DNA of 64,000 bases from Caldilineaceae bacterium SB0664_bin_27 (GTDB lineage Bacteria; Chloroflexota; Anaerolineae; Caldilineales; Caldilineaceae), in NCBI GenBank assembly GCA_009838625.1, contig VXRG01000034.1:1-64000 (forward strand), in the 5' to 3' direction. A model generated the notes under the pieces. It was not told where the DNA came from. It did no database searches and worked only from the letters and a program-made list of their open reading frames with translations. Every line of letters begins with the position of its first letter. Within the stretch, counting starts at the first letter, position 1. Made by a program: the position numbers and the translations under genes. Below are positions 26,253-36,593 of the stretch, piece after piece.

Positions 26253-27674
26253 CTATCCCGTCGCCCGCTGCAGTGCATCCTGCTGCGCTTCCGTTACTTG
26301 AGGACCAATATCCTCAAAGATGGAGACGGGTGCCTTGCCTTCGATAAAGACCTGATCGACTGCGGGATTGATCAGCTCTTCGGCAATCTGCTGGAATCGG
26401 AACGTTGGGCCGCGTCGCGGGTATCCCATCTGCAGCTGTTCGACAACCGTCTCCAGGCGGACCTGCTCCAACCGGGGATCGGTCTGGCGAAGCGTATCGG
26501 CCCACGAGTCCGCCATGGCAAGAAGCCCAGGGATGCGCCCGGACACCGTCGCGATCTTCTCCTGGTACCACTCTCCCGTCAGCCACTTCATCATCTCCCA
26601 GACCTCGTCATGATTCCCCCTCTCGACGACGCCCTTGTAGACGACCCATTCGTCTGGCAGGCCCATGCATGCGCGATCCTTGGGGCCGCTCGGGATATGA
26701 GCGATGTCCCACTCGAACTCGGTGATACTCTCTGCGAGCGCGAAGAACTGATCGGCGCTGCGCTCTGCCATGGCCACGACTTCGGCGGGCAGCAGGCCGG
26801 TCCACATGTTGGGGATTCCAGTGGCGGTCATCTGGTTATTCTGGGCAAAGACGTTGGTGTCCCACATGTTTCTGCGTACCCACTCAAGCCCTTCCTGCGC
26901 TTCTGGCTCGCCCAGGCCGCAGAGCATTCTGGTCTCCTCGTCCCGTACCTCGCCGCCATGAGTCTCAACGTGGTAGGAGTAGCTGAGCCAGAAACCGGGC
27001 CGCAACTGCCCTCCCCAGCGGGTTATGTCGCCGTTGTCGTCGCGGATTGTAAGAGTCTCCGCCGCGACCAGGTACTCGTCTTCAGTCCAGTCGATTGTCG
27101 GCAGCGGCAGTCCTTCTTCCTCGAAAGCGGTCTTATTGTAGTAGATGCTCGTGATATCCAGGTCCGACAACATGCCCATGCGGATGTTGTTGAACGGGTC
27201 CCACATCTGGTCCCAAGCGAAGCCAATATAGATGTCGTCGGCGTTGGGAATGTCGGCATCGATCAAGGGCTGCAGATCGAGGAGCTGGTGCTTCTCTGCC
27301 CAGGTATCGATATGGGGGGACCAAGTCGAAATAATGTCCGGCGCAGTGCCGGCGGCCATCTGCGTGAGAATCTTGTCCGGCCAGCCGCTGCCTAACGGCT
27401 CCCATTCCAGCTTTGTGCCGGGGTTGGCCTCCTCGAACAGCGGGAAAGCCTCGGTCTGGTTCCACTCGTCCCAGCGGACACCCGGCGTGTTTGCGTACCA
27501 GTCCCACATGGCGAAGCGGATCAGAATCTCCTCCGCGGCGGCCATCTCATCGCCTGACTCGGCCATGTCACCGGCGGGTTGCGCAGCAGGGGCGCATGCC
27601 GTCAGGACGGCCGCGCCGGCAGCAATAGCGGACCCTCTCAGAAAATCGCGTCTCGTGCGCAGCTTGCTTTCCAT
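26253..27674 (-). CDS. Sugar ABC transporter substrate-binding lipoprotein (SBP family 1), Tat-type signal
   Basis: 473-aa receptor of a CUT1 importer. ATG 27674 has AGGAGG 7 bases upstream. The signal peptide RTRRDFLRGSAIAAGAAVLT followed by Cys combines a twin-arginine motif with a lipobox, implying folded export and lipid anchoring. The mature part has family features, for example ILTQMAAGTAPDIISTWSP and late FRFQQIAEELINPAVDQVF. A gap of about 230 bases separates it from the MalF-type gene, with no gene in it. The sugar is unknown. Confidence 0.9.
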   Translation of the reverse strand: MESKLRTRRDFLRGSAIAAGAAVLTACAPAAQPAGDMAESGDEMAAAEEILIRFAMWDWYANTPGVRWDEWNQTEAFPLFEEANPGTKLEWEPLGSGWPDKILTQMAAGTAPDIISTWSPHIDTWAEKHQLLDLQPLIDADIPNADDIYIGFAWDQMWDPFNNIRMGMLSDLDITSIYYNKTAFEEEGLPLPTIDWTEDEYLVAAETLTIRDDNGDITRWGGQLRPGFWLSYSYHVETHGGEVRDEETRMLCGLGEPEAQEGLEWVRRNMWDTNVFAQNNQMTATGIPNMWTGLLPAEVVAMAERSADQFFALAESITEFEWDIAHIPSGPKDRACMGLPDEWVVYKGVVERGNHDEVWEMMKWLTGEWYQEKIATVSGRIPGLLAMADSWADTLRQTDPRLEQVRLETVVEQLQMGYPRRGPTFRFQQIAEELINPAVDQVFIEGKAPVSIFEDIGPQVTEAQQDALQRATG

Positions 27675-28309
27675 CGATCTGCCTCCTTGGATTTGGAACT
27701 CCAGATGCCGAGGGGGATTGTCAGAATTCAAGGGAAACTCCGGGACGGTGATGCAGGTTGTATGAACGCCGTTCCACTATGAAATCGTACAGCCAGTTGG
27801 CTGGTCAATTGGCTAAAGCAAAGTTCAGGGGAATCAGCCGTCTCAGAGAGATGCACGTTGTCAGCGACGGCATGTCGCTTCACTGGGGAGGATGGAAGAT
27901 CGAACTGTGTGGTCAGCCCGTTGCGGGAGGTTGTCCACCCGCTGGTCAGCCATCTTTCGCGAGCTGGACCGCAGGTCTGAGAAGATCTCTTCAAGAGGAA
28001 ACTTGCAGGCAATGACATGAGTCAGGTCTGCCGGCTGTCCATAGGAGACCTATGTCTCTCCGTGCTACTCTACCGTGGACTTGAGTCAAAGTCCTGGCCG
28101 AGTAAGCCTGAAAGAATTCGCCGCATTTTACTACGGCGGATTGGGATGGGCAAACACGTTTCAACTGCCCGGCGCAGCGCCCAGTGAGGGCATATTGGAG
28201 ATACGGCTTGATTGCAAAGTGCGTCCGGACCTCGCCGGATAGAGTCAGGACGTGAGAGAAAGATTGCGCCGGAACTGATGCGAGACCAGGCTGGACTCTG
28301 AGCATGTCA
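27675..28309. other. 635-base intergenic region between sugar importer and DMFase-like gene
   Basis: It contains the leader and control region of the sugar-binding-protein gene, including a palindrome at 27790-27803. The remaining 500 bases up to the DMFase-like stop have no credible gene; the open frames there are short and compositionally random. I see no clear terminator for the DMFase-like gene. Confidence 0.5.
27790..27808 (-). promoter_or_regulatory. Candidate operator and -35 of the sugar importer
   Basis: CAGCCA-GT-TGGCTG (27790-27803) is a perfect 6-bp-arm palindrome, and its edge touches a minus-strand TTGACC (27808-27803). A TTTCAT 18 bases further on could be the -10. The size and symmetry resemble LacI-family operators; no regulator gene is adjacent. 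Confidence 0.35.
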
Positions 28310-30571
28310 TTATAAGGCGGTCGGAGGAAGCTTTTCAGCTTTCGAGAAGGCATCCAGCACATTCTGAGTAATGCGCGATACGTTATTGTCATAATCGTTG
28401 TGTGACAGACTTGCGCACCAGCATATCGATCCAACCGAAAAAACCGCGCCGTTATTGGGCGTCTCGAAGTAGACCATGTCTGCGCGCACATTCGGCCAGT
28501 CTCTGCCCAGCAGACTGCTGTCAGCCTGAAGGTAGTCCTCGATGACTGGACTGATTGAAGGCCCATGGCCGCTGGAAGAGGCCAGCAGCAGCGTGTGGTG
28601 AGGGGTTCCCAGGCCGAAGTCGATTCGGTCCAGCTCATCACCGGCCGCGCCGCCGTAGATCAGTCCGAATTCGCAAATGGTTTCGTCTGCGCCGATTCCC
28701 TCAAAAATGAAGGCCGCCCGCCGGTCAAAGCTCCCGGGCTGCCGGGTGTAGCCGGGTGCCGGATCGCTCCAGCCCTGGGCGGCAAAGCCAATGCCTGCGA
28801 TCTTGTTGGGAGCCTTGCCGCGATACCGCCACAGTCCGCCCATCTCGCCGGTCGTGCTGTGAAAACATTCCCCGGGCGCGGAGTCCCAGGCGCGTGTACC
28901 TGCCATACCGCGGCGGCATTCAATTACGTGGGGCCGCTCCGGGTCAACACTCGTAACCCAGTAGAAGCCGTTTCCCCCCAGATACGCGAGCCTCCCGCCT
29001 TGTGCGAGAAAGCGCTCCAGCGATTCAAGCATTTGCGCGGTCCAGTATTCAGGGTGCGTACCGGTGACCAGGACCCTATAGCCGGCCAGGAGGTCCAGCC
29101 CGTCCTCGTGCAGGTCCCCGTCGGTGGCAACATCATATTCGTAACCCTTTTGGTCCAGCCAGTCGATCAGGTAGAGATCGGCTGACAGATTTCGCCCGCC
29201 TTTGGTCAGGATGTGGCGGTATTTGGGCCGCATGTTTACGAGCGGACGCAGGCTGGACGAGTAGCAGCAGCCGCTGCCATCTGAATGATTGTCGTAAAAG
29301 GACATTGCGAATTCGGGCCGCTGGGAAAGGTAATGATCGAGTGGGTCTTGCGTGAACATCCCTTCTGGCTGGGAGGCAAAGAAAGTCTGGCCTGCCTCCA
29401 TCCTGTCATTCGCGTAGGCCAGATAGGTGAAGGTGGGGACGAGGAACAGAATTGGCCCTCTAGTGGCGCCGCGTGGCGGCCGAACGATAAACGGAACATG
29501 GTCTTCCTGCCCTTCTCCAACAAGACGCGCGGCGTAGATGCCGCTGCGCAGTCCCACCGGCACACTCAACTCGAAGTCCGGCTGCCACCTTGCGTCTTCA
29601 AGATCATCCTGATGGAAATGAACGGCTCCGTACTCCTGGGGGGCGTGCTTGTGGTCGGCTTCGGAGGAAGTCCAGTTGTGGCCGGTTACGGCGCGAGTGG
29701 GCATGTTTACGGCCGCGCCATGCAGCTGGTTAGGACCGGAGTCAGTTATTTTCGCCGACGATTGGTCCAATGAGAAATCCCAGCAACCCACAAGGTCGTC
29801 TCCTGCAACCTCCGTGGGAGGAATGTCTCGTTTCAGCAGCTCGATCTCGTCGTGGTTCAACGCGCGGTTAAAGAGGCGGGGGCTGTCGATCTTGCCGTTG
29901 AACAGCCCGAGTGCCGCTCTGTAGTTTGCAGGATCCGTTCCGAGGCATGAGGCGGCCATGACCATAGGCTGGCCATTACGGCAGGAGACGCGGGCCTGAA
30001 CGGTCTCTTCAAGGCATGCGGAAGAAGAGTCGGCCGGCCAGCCGGAGCACTGCCATTGGACCAGGACCAGCCTCCCGGACTGGCTATCAAACGAGGCAGC
30101 GACGAAGTACCATTCGCGTGCCCTCAGCGCGCACTCTGTACTGAATTTGGATGCCGTCCCGCCATCCCCCAACCAGAGCTCGAGCGCGCCCTCCTCCCCA
30201 ATCTCGAGGCTGAAGCCCTTCCCTTCTGGGGCCCACTTGCTCAACAGTCCCTGAGTCTCCCCGAACTGAGGAGTTGTCGGCCAGATCCAGGCCTGGAGAG
30301 TAAAGCTGGTTACTTCACTCAGCAAAGTGCAGTCGGGCACGACCACAAAGGAACCAGTGCGGGCGACCTGCCGGCGGCCTGGCTTGAAGCCGTCGATCTC
30401 CGTCACTACCGCCTCTTCTTTGAACCCAGGCCCGGCCGCGTTTTCATCGCCGTGAATCAGCCGAACCAGGTTCGAGGTGTAGCTCGTGAGCTCTGTACTC
30501 ACCATGAAACGAATCTGTTCGCCGGGAGCGACGCTCAGTTTATCGGTGTAACCTGTCAACTCCGCTGTCAT
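28310..30571 (-). CDS. N,N-dimethylformamidase large-subunit-like protein with LamG domain
   Basis: 753-aa protein. ATG 30571 has GGAGG 6 bases upstream. An N-terminal beta-domain is followed by a LamG/concanavalin-like sandwich at about residues 85-265 (TSFTLQAWIWPTT, GLLSKW, FNGKIDSPRLFNRALNHDEI). The DMFase-like catalytic region contains HPEYW at 506-510, LAQGGRLAYLGGNGFYWVT and SSSGHGPSISPVIEDY. The large subunit of dimethylformamidase hydrolyses N-substituted formamides with a mononuclear iron; the small subunit is not encoded next to it. No signal peptide is seen, so it is probably cytoplasmic. Actual substrate may be another small amide. Confidence 0.8.
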   Translation of the reverse strand: MTAELTGYTDKLSVAPGEQIRFMVSTELTSYTSNLVRLIHGDENAAGPGFKEEAVVTEIDGFKPGRRQVARTGSFVVVPDCTLLSEVTSFTLQAWIWPTTPQFGETQGLLSKWAPEGKGFSLEIGEEGALELWLGDGGTASKFSTECALRAREWYFVAASFDSQSGRLVLVQWQCSGWPADSSSACLEETVQARVSCRNGQPMVMAASCLGTDPANYRAALGLFNGKIDSPRLFNRALNHDEIELLKRDIPPTEVAGDDLVGCWDFSLDQSSAKITDSGPNQLHGAAVNMPTRAVTGHNWTSSEADHKHAPQEYGAVHFHQDDLEDARWQPDFELSVPVGLRSGIYAARLVGEGQEDHVPFIVRPPRGATRGPILFLVPTFTYLAYANDRMEAGQTFFASQPEGMFTQDPLDHYLSQRPEFAMSFYDNHSDGSGCCYSSSLRPLVNMRPKYRHILTKGGRNLSADLYLIDWLDQKGYEYDVATDGDLHEDGLDLLAGYRVLVTGTHPEYWTAQMLESLERFLAQGGRLAYLGGNGFYWVTSVDPERPHVIECRRGMAGTRAWDSAPGECFHSTTGEMGGLWRYRGKAPNKIAGIGFAAQGWSDPAPGYTRQPGSFDRRAAFIFEGIGADETICEFGLIYGGAAGDELDRIDFGLGTPHHTLLLASSSGHGPSISPVIEDYLQADSSLLGRDWPNVRADMVYFETPNNGAVFSVGSICWCASLSHNDYDNNVSRITQNVLDAFSKAEKLPPTAL

Positions 30572-30674
30572 TCTCAGCCTCCGCTTGCCGCGACGAACAG
30601 TGAGCAGCGTCAACCGTTAAAGAAGCTCGCGGTCAGCTCAGGAATCCTGGTTTCGCCAGCCCCATAACTTACGC

Positions 30675-30721
30675 GCCGTCTGATTCAGGGCAAATTTAGC
30701 ACAGACGGCCTCGCCGTTCAA
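30675..30721 (-). promoter_or_regulatory. Promoter with flanking dyad for the DMFase-like gene
   Basis: Minus-strand TTGAAC (30721-30716), 17 bases, TAAATT (30698-30693). An 8-bp inverted repeat, GCCGTCTG (30675-30682) and CAGACGGC (30702-30709), brackets the -10 with arm centres 27 bp apart. This is the layout expected for repression by a dimer or looped regulator. Confidence 0.55.
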
Positions 30722-31339
30722 ATGAGTTTTCGGGATGCAGAATACAGACAGTAATGAACTGAACCTGTACAATGTGCGGAAAGGATTGCAGAAGCGCCGA
30801 GAGTTCGGTTGGGAGGCAGACATTTCGGAGCGAGTAAGAGTGAATTGGAACAGAGTGCGCTTTTCTTGGATATGGGGACCCTGCCAGTGCTTGATCAAAG
30901 AGACCGATTCCCGGTGCCGGTGACGGCGGGATCTTCTCCGCGAGAGTCCCGAAACTGGTTGCATTTCTAGGGCGGTGGACGCCTGGTTGGTCGATTTCTA
31001 TTTCCCTGAATCAGTGCATCTGTGTTACTGTAGCCCTGAGACTGGGTTGGGCAGAAGTTTGGCTTTGCATTCACGAGTTTCAATTGACGAATGTTTGCGC
31101 AATTCGTCCAGAACAGAGGTTGACACCGTGTACGGTGGCGGCATTCTTCGGCAGAATGGGGCACAGAGAGGCCGAGATTTTCGGGAGAAGTCGGCGTGAT
31201 CAGCGAGTCTTTTGAGCTGGGCCCTGGATCCCTTAGGGAAGACGTACGTCAGTCTGGCTGTGCAAGTTTGAATGCCGAATCCACCAGCAACATGAGTGTT
31301 TGACGTGGTGTTGTCCAGGAAAGGAACGCGGACCACCAG
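30722..31339. other. Intergenic region upstream of copA
   Basis: Divergent control region of about 620 bases with no convincing gene; short frames such as 30735-30923 have no conserved look. The notable element is the dyad next to TTGACA at 31119-31137. Confidence 0.5.
31119..31137 (+). promoter_or_regulatory. Candidate metal-responsive operator/promoter upstream of copA
   Basis: TTGACA is followed at once by CACCGT-GT-ACGGTG (31124-31137), sharing bases with it. A -35 followed by a short dyad in the spacer is the geometry of MerR/CueR-controlled promoters. No good -10 is seen at the expected 19-20 bases, so this is tentative. Confidence 0.35.
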
Positions 31340-33961
31340 ATGAACGAAGCAAAGCAACTAACTGTCCCGGTGATCGGGATGACCTGTCTCGGATGCGCGG
31401 CGTCAGTGGAGGCCAGCAGCAAAAAGGCCGGGGCAGTGGAAGAGGCCGCGGTCAACTTTGCCAGTGAGCGGCTGACTCTTACCGTCGATTCGAATCAACG
31501 GCCGGCGAATGAAGTGCTGGCAGAAGTGCGCCAGCAGATTAAACGCGCCGGTTACAAGATCCCCACGTTAACTCTGTCATTGCCAATCATTGGAATGTCA
31601 TGTACCGCCTGTGCCAGTGCCGTCGAAAAAGCTGTCGGCCAGGTTGACGGCGTCGTGTATGCCAGCGTCAACTTTGCTTCGGAGCAGGCGAGCGTCGAAT
31701 ACGTTAGCGGGTTGGGCTCACGCGGTCCAATCGTGGAGGCCATCCGCAAGGCGGGATACGATACAATTGCGACGGCTGCCCCGCCGCCCGCAGCGGCTCC
31801 GGTTGTCGATTCACCTGGCGTTGCCGATGCACCGCTCGCTGACAACCTGACAACTCCGGTTCCCCAGCCTGCAGCGCCTCAGGTTCTCGAAGAGGCGGAA
31901 GAGGATGCTGAGGCGGCGGCCCGCGCGGCAGTGATTCAGCATGAGTCCATTCGACTGCTTGTAGGCGTACTCTTTTCGCTTCCGCTGCTGACGATCAGCA
32001 TGGGGCGGGACTTCGGACTCTTGGGTACCTGGGCGCACTACGCCTGGGTCAACTGGCTGCTCTTCCTGCTGGCTACTCCTGTACAGTTCTTCGTCGGCTG
32101 GGACTACTACGTGGGCGCGTTCAAGAGCCTGCGTAATCGCAGTGCCAACATGGATGTCCTGGTGGCGATGGGCACGACGGTCGCCTACGTTTTCAGCCTG
32201 GCAGTGCTGGCGGCCATGTCCGTCGGCAGCGAGCTGCTGGGCGGGCACGTCTATTTTGAGACTTCGGCGGTTATCATCACCCTCATAGTTCTCGGAAAGC
32301 TTCTCGAAGCGAGAGCGAAGGGCCGTACGAGCGCCGCAATTCGGGAGTTGATGGGTCTGCAAAGCCGCACGGCGCGAGTCCTGCGCGAAGGCCAGGAATT
32401 CGACATCCCGGTCGAGGAGGTTCTGGTCGGGGACATGGTTGTCGTTCGCCCCGGGGAGAGGATTCCCGTCGACGGGGTCGTAGTCTCAGGCGAGTCCAGT
32501 GTCGACGAGAGCATGTTCACCGGGGAGAGCATGCCGGTAGACAAGGCGTCGGGGGCCGACGTCTTCGGAGCGACTCTGAACGGAAGGGGTCTGCTGGGAA
32601 TCGAAGCGACCAAAGTGGGTCGAGAGACGGCACTTGCGCAGATTATCAGGCTGGTCGAGGAAGCGCAGGGCAGCAAGGCCCCGATTCAGAGAACAGTTGA
32701 TCAGGTTGCGGCCTACTTTGTGCCGGCGGTGATCGCCTTGGCGGCCGTGACCTTTGTTGTCTGGATGTTTGCAGGGGCGGGCTTCGTGGCTGCATTGCTG
32801 AGAGTCGTGGCGGTCTTGGTGATCGCCTGTCCCTGCGCAATGGGTCTGGCCACCCCCACGTCTATCATGGTGGGCATCGGCAAAGGCGCCGGCATCGGCA
32901 TCCTGTTCAAGAACAGTGTCGCTCTGGAACAGACGCAGAAGCTCACGGCAGTACTGTTGGACAAGACCGGGACGATCACCCTGGGTGAACCGGCAGTCAC
33001 CGACCTGGTAGTGAGTCAGGAAACGCCCCGAATCGGCTCTGACCGCCCCAACGGGCAGTTGACTATCCCGGCGGGACGAACTGATCTGCTGAGGCTCGCT
33101 GCATCGGCCGAGCGCGGATCGGAGCATCCCCTCGGCGAGGCCATTGTGCGGGCCGCCCAGGCCAACGGACTGGAACTGGCCGAACCCGCCAAATTTGAAG
33201 CCCTCGCCGGCCACGGGATCGCTGCCGATGTTGAGGAAAAGCGGGTCCTGCTCGGCAACCTGCGGCTGATGGAACGGGAGGAAATCGACCTGAACGGACT
33301 CGAGCCGCGGTATGAGGAACTTCAGGCCGAAGCCAAGTCCACGGTCTGGTTGGCTGTGGACGGCCGGGCGGCGGCGCTGATCGCAGTCGCTGACACGGTG
33401 AAGGAGGGTTCCGCTGAGGCTGTGGCCGCCTTGCGCAAGATGGGACTCACTGTTGCCATGCTGACCGGCGACAACCAGGCAACTGCCGACGCCATTGCAA
33501 GGGAAGTAGGCATCAACCGGGTAATCGCAGAGTTGCTGCCCGGCCAGAAGGCCGAACAGGTTAAGGCGATGCAGGCGGAAGGATTCCGCGTGGCCATGCT
33601 TGGTGACGGCATCAATGATGCGCCGGCCTTGGCCCAGGCTGACGTTGGAATCGCGATCGGTGCTGGCACTGATGTGGCAATGGAGGCGGCCGACGTGACC
33701 CTCATCCGGGGCGACCTGCGCACCGTTCCTCAGGCGATCATTCTCTCCCAGGCAACGATGAGAAACATCAGACAGAATCTGAGCTGGGCGTTCGGCTATA
33801 ACGTCGCTCTGCTTCCGATTGCAGCCGGTATCCTCGCTCCCTTTGTCTGGGCTCCTCCATTTCTTCAGCAGCTTCACCCGATTCTGGCGGCGGCAGCCAT
33901 GGCCTTCTCGAGTGTCAGTGTCGTCGTCAATGCACTTCGTCTCCGCCAGCTCAAGTTCTAA
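31340..33961 (+). CDS. copA: Copper-exporting P1B-type ATPase
   Basis: 873-aa heavy-metal ATPase in the cytoplasmic membrane that exports Cu(I). Two N-terminal metal-binding domains carry GMTCLGC (Cys 16, 19) and GMSCTAC (Cys 88, 91). A Pro/Ala-rich linker of about 60 residues follows, then the eight-helix core with the transport motif CPC (497-499). The phosphorylation site is DKTGT, from Asp 541. Later come a SEHP-type motif ([10 protein letters not shown]), GDGINDAP and the final helices. CPC with GYN (FGYNVALLP) points to Cu(I) rather than Zn or Cd. It ends 6 bases before ccmF, so copper handling and cytochrome maturation genes are probably co-transcribed. Confidence 0.95.
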   Translation: MNEAKQLTVPVIGMTCLGCAASVEASSKKAGAVEEAAVNFASERLTLTVDSNQRPANEVLAEVRQQIKRAGYKIPTLTLSLPIIGMSCTACASAVEKAVGQVDGVVYASVNFASEQASVEYVSGLGSRGPIVEAIRKAGYDTIATAAPPPAAAPVVDSPGVADAPLADNLTTPVPQPAAPQVLEEAEEDAEAAARAAVIQHESIRLLVGVLFSLPLLTISMGRDFGLLGTWAHYAWVNWLLFLLATPVQFFVGWDYYVGAFKSLRNRSANMDVLVAMGTTVAYVFSLAVLAAMSVGSELLGGHVYFETSAVIITLIVLGKLLEARAKGRTSAAIRELMGLQSRTARVLREGQEFDIPVEEVLVGDMVVVRPGERIPVDGVVVSGESSVDESMFTGESMPVDKASGADVFGATLNGRGLLGIEATKVGRETALAQIIRLVEEAQGSKAPIQRTVDQVAAYFVPAVIALAAVTFVVWMFAGAGFVAALLRVVAVLVIACPCAMGLATPTSIMVGIGKGAGIGILFKNSVALEQTQKLTAVLLDKTGTITLGEPAVTDLVVSQETPRIGSDRPNGQLTIPAGRTDLLRLAASAERGSEHPLGEAIVRAAQANGLELAEPAKFEALAGHGIAADVEEKRVLLGNLRLMEREEIDLNGLEPRYEELQAEAKSTVWLAVDGRAAALIAVADTVKEGSAEAVAALRKMGLTVAMLTGDNQATADAIAREVGINRVIAELLPGQKAEQVKAMQAEGFRVAMLGDGINDAPALAQADVGIAIGAGTDVAMEAADVTLIRGDLRTVPQAIILSQATMRNIRQNLSWAFGYNVALLPIAAGILAPFVWAPPFLQQLHPILAAAAMAFSSVSVVVNALRLRQLKF

Positions 33962-33967
33962 CCGGCG

Positions 33968-36058
33968 ATGATATTTGATTTCGCTTACTTGACGCTGGTG
34001 CTGGCCTTGGTCCTTTCCGCATTCGGTGCGGCGGCGGGATTCTGGGGAGGCCGGCTCGTTCCGGGTGTAGCCTCACAAGGCACTGCAGCTTCAGGGCAGA
34101 ACGGTCCCACAGTAAGAAATCCATCAGCTGCCTGGGGTCACAGGCTCACCGCGAGCAGTTTCCACTCGATCTATGCTGTTTGCGCACTGGTGGGTATCTC
34201 GGCGGCCGTACTCTGGTACGGTCTGCTGACGGACCAGTTTCAGATCACCTATATCTGGAACAGCTCGGAGCGAACTCTGCCCACCTTCTACAAGTTCGCC
34301 GCCATCTGGGGCGGTCAGGCCGGAAGTCTCCTCTTCTGGACTCTCCTTCTCAGCCTGTTCACTACGGCTGCAGCGCTGACCTTTCGAGCGAGTCAGGGCA
34401 CGCTGATGCCCTACGTCAACGGGACGCTGCTGGCCATAATTCTCTTCTTCCTTGTTCTGCTGGTCTTCAGCGCGAACCCCTTTGAACAGATCGGAGTAGT
34501 GCCGAGTGATGGACGCGGACTGAACCCCTTGCTCCAAAACTACTGGATGGTGATTCACCCTGTCATGCTCTATCTGGGCTGGGTTGGTCTGAGTATACCC
34601 TTCGCGTTTGCGGTCGCCGCCCTGTTGAGCAGGCGCCTGGACCGGCGCTGGGTGAGGACCGTGCGGCGCTGGACCCTGATTCCGTGGATGTTTCTCTCCG
34701 CGGGCATCATCATGGGCAGCCAGTGGGCCTACATGGAGTTGGGCTGGGGCGGGTACTGGGCCTGGGACCCGGTGGAAAACGCCAGTTTCCTGCCGTGGCT
34801 GACTGCGACGGCGTTTTTGCACAGTATTATTATCCAGGAGCAGCGCGGCATATTGAAGGTGTGGAATGTCACGCTGATATGGCTGACGTTCACCCTGGTC
34901 ATCCTCGGCACATTTACGACGCGCAGCGGCATTCTGAGCAGCGTTCACAGCTTTGCGCAGAGCCCGGTTGGCCCCTATTTCCTCGTTTTCCTGGCGGTCA
35001 TTACGGTCGGTTTCCTGCTGCTTCTCTATCAGCGCCTGCCCTTCCTACAGGGTGAAAACGAGATCGATTCTATCTCGAGCCGGGAGGGGGCCTTTCTGGC
35101 CAACAACTGGTTGTTTGCCGGTATTGCATTCGTTGTGCTGTGGGGTACCTTCTACCCCATGTTCAGCGAGATACTGACGGGAGAGAGGATCTCGGTGGCC
35201 GCGCCTTGGTTCAATCGGGTGGCGGGTCCCCTTTTCCTGCTGCTCTTTGTCTTGATGGGCGTCGGTCCGCTGCTGGGATGGCGGCGAACCGGTGCGAATG
35301 CGCTGCGAAGACAGTTCACCTGGCCGCTGGCGGCAGCGCTGATTTCGGTACCCTTTCTGCTATTCACAAGCCGAAACATCTTTCCGATTGTCGGGTTCAG
35401 TGTCTGTATTTTCGTAGCGGCGACAATTGTTCAGGAATTCGTACGCGGGGCAACTGCGCGGCGGCGATCGAGAGGGGAACCGTTGCCCGCCGCTTTGTGG
35501 GGCTTGATCCGCCGCAACGGGCGCCGCTACGGCGGCTACGTCATTCATTTTGGCATCGTACTGATTGGGGTCGCAATTATTGGAAACGAGTTCTACCAGT
35601 CGACGACTCACGTCACCTTGAGCGAAGGGGACACGGTCGAGCTTTCAGGATACACGTTGAAATACGTGGGGCTCGAATCGGAGCAGAAGAGCAACCACAC
35701 CGAGATCAGGGCCACTCTCAATGTGTCAGATGCCTCGTCCGGGCGGCCCCTGTCAAAGATCTTTCCCCGCCGCAACATTTATGAAAAGACGCCCGATCAA
35801 CCTACGAGCGAAGTCGGGCTGCGCATGACACCTGCAGAAGATGTATATGTCATTCTCAACGGCTGGGAAGGCGACGGAAAAAGCGCGACCTTCACCGTTT
35901 ACATCAATCCGCTTACAATGTGGATGTGGGTCGGCGGGCTGCTTGTTGTGTTGGGCACACTTGTCAGCGTGTGGCCCCATCCGCAGCCTGCGCGCGCCTC
36001 CCAGGAGTTGACCTCCCCTATGCCTGAAGGTGCAACGGCCGGTCAGGCGACCGCCTAA
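33968..36058 (+). CDS. ccmF: Cytochrome c heme lyase subunit CcmF
   Basis: 696-aa polytopic membrane protein of system I cytochrome c maturation that attaches heme to apocytochromes. The tryptophan-rich WWD signature appears as [18 protein letters not shown] at about residues 259-276, preceded by [18 protein letters not shown]. The C-terminus has a soluble OB-like portion and a last helix ([15 protein letters not shown]). Length is close to CcmF/NrfE proteins (about 650 aa). CcmA-E, G and H are not in the window apart from a CcmI-like protein downstream, so the rest of the system must be elsewhere. Confidence 0.92.
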   Translation: MIFDFAYLTLVLALVLSAFGAAAGFWGGRLVPGVASQGTAASGQNGPTVRNPSAAWGHRLTASSFHSIYAVCALVGISAAVLWYGLLTDQFQITYIWNSSERTLPTFYKFAAIWGGQAGSLLFWTLLLSLFTTAAALTFRASQGTLMPYVNGTLLAIILFFLVLLVFSANPFEQIGVVPSDGRGLNPLLQNYWMVIHPVMLYLGWVGLSIPFAFAVAALLSRRLDRRWVRTVRRWTLIPWMFLSAGIIMGSQWAYMELGWGGYWAWDPVENASFLPWLTATAFLHSIIIQEQRGILKVWNVTLIWLTFTLVILGTFTTRSGILSSVHSFAQSPVGPYFLVFLAVITVGFLLLLYQRLPFLQGENEIDSISSREGAFLANNWLFAGIAFVVLWGTFYPMFSEILTGERISVAAPWFNRVAGPLFLLLFVLMGVGPLLGWRRTGANALRRQFTWPLAAALISVPFLLFTSRNIFPIVGFSVCIFVAATIVQEFVRGATARRRSRGEPLPAALWGLIRRNGRRYGGYVIHFGIVLIGVAIIGNEFYQSTTHVTLSEGDTVELSGYTLKYVGLESEQKSNHTEIRATLNVSDASSGRPLSKIFPRRNIYEKTPDQPTSEVGLRMTPAEDVYVILNGWEGDGKSATFTVYINPLTMWMWVGGLLVVLGTLVSVWPHPQPARASQELTSPMPEGATAGQATA

Positions 36059-36182
36059 AAAAGGGCGTGCAAAGCGGCTCTGGCTCATCACCCGTGAAGG
36101 TCAGCGACTTCATGACGTTGGACTTTACCCGCTCGAGTTTTTTCTCAGGCAGGTACTCTAGCTTCTGAGTCCAGGGAACGGA

Positions 36183-36593
36183 TTGGCAAAAATGTGGGTA
36201 ACGCTAACGCTGATCAGTATAGTAGGCATTGCGGCGGTGGGATACGTCGTATGGCCTCTGTTCGGCCGGACAGAAGGCCCGGTCTCGAGCGAAGGAGAGC
36301 AACTGGCAGACCTGCTAACGCGCAAAGAGGTCGCGTTGGAGGCGATCAGAGAGCTTGAGTTCGATCACGGAGTCGGCAAAATCGAAGACGCCGACTTCGA
36401 GCGTTTCAATCGGATTCTGCGCAACAGGGCATTGAGGCTCATCGAGTTGATCGACGCCCGTTACGGCGCTGCGGACAGTACAAGGACACCGTTCTTTCAG
36501 CTGAGTGAAGGGCTGGAACACGATATTTTGAGTCGGCGCAGAGTAGAGGAACTTCCCCCGAATGAAAGCGGCGGTCGTTTACAAGAAGAATGA
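36183..36593 (+). CDS. CcmI-like small membrane protein
   Basis: 136-aa protein with one N-terminal membrane helix (about residues 5-27) and a cytoplasmic helical segment similar to the N-terminal part of CcmI (LLTRKEVALEAIRELEFDHG, GKIEDADFE). This pattern, with conserved Asp/Glu, also occurs in stand-alone Chloroflexota proteins near cytochrome maturation genes. I take TTG 36183 as start because AGGGAAC is just upstream; ATG 36192 is an alternative. The end overlaps the alcohol dehydrogenase gene by 32 bases. It lacks the TPR half of full CcmI. Confidence 0.65.
   Translation: MAKMWVTLTLISIVGIAAVGYVVWPLFGRTEGPVSSEGEQLADLLTRKEVALEAIRELEFDHGVGKIEDADFERFNRILRNRALRLIELIDARYGAADSTRTPFFQLSEGLEHDILSRRRVEELPPNESGGRLQEE

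Noticed and set aside
26076-27395. 439-aa open frame on the plus strand
   Set aside because: Lies opposite the sugar-binding-protein gene, which has a Tat lipoprotein signal and ribosome binding site; the antisense product shows no conserved motifs.
32486-33877. 463-aa open frame on the minus strand
   Set aside because: Antisense to copA, whose CPC, DKTGT and GDGINDAP motifs are intact; the shadow is His/Gln/Arg-rich and featureless.
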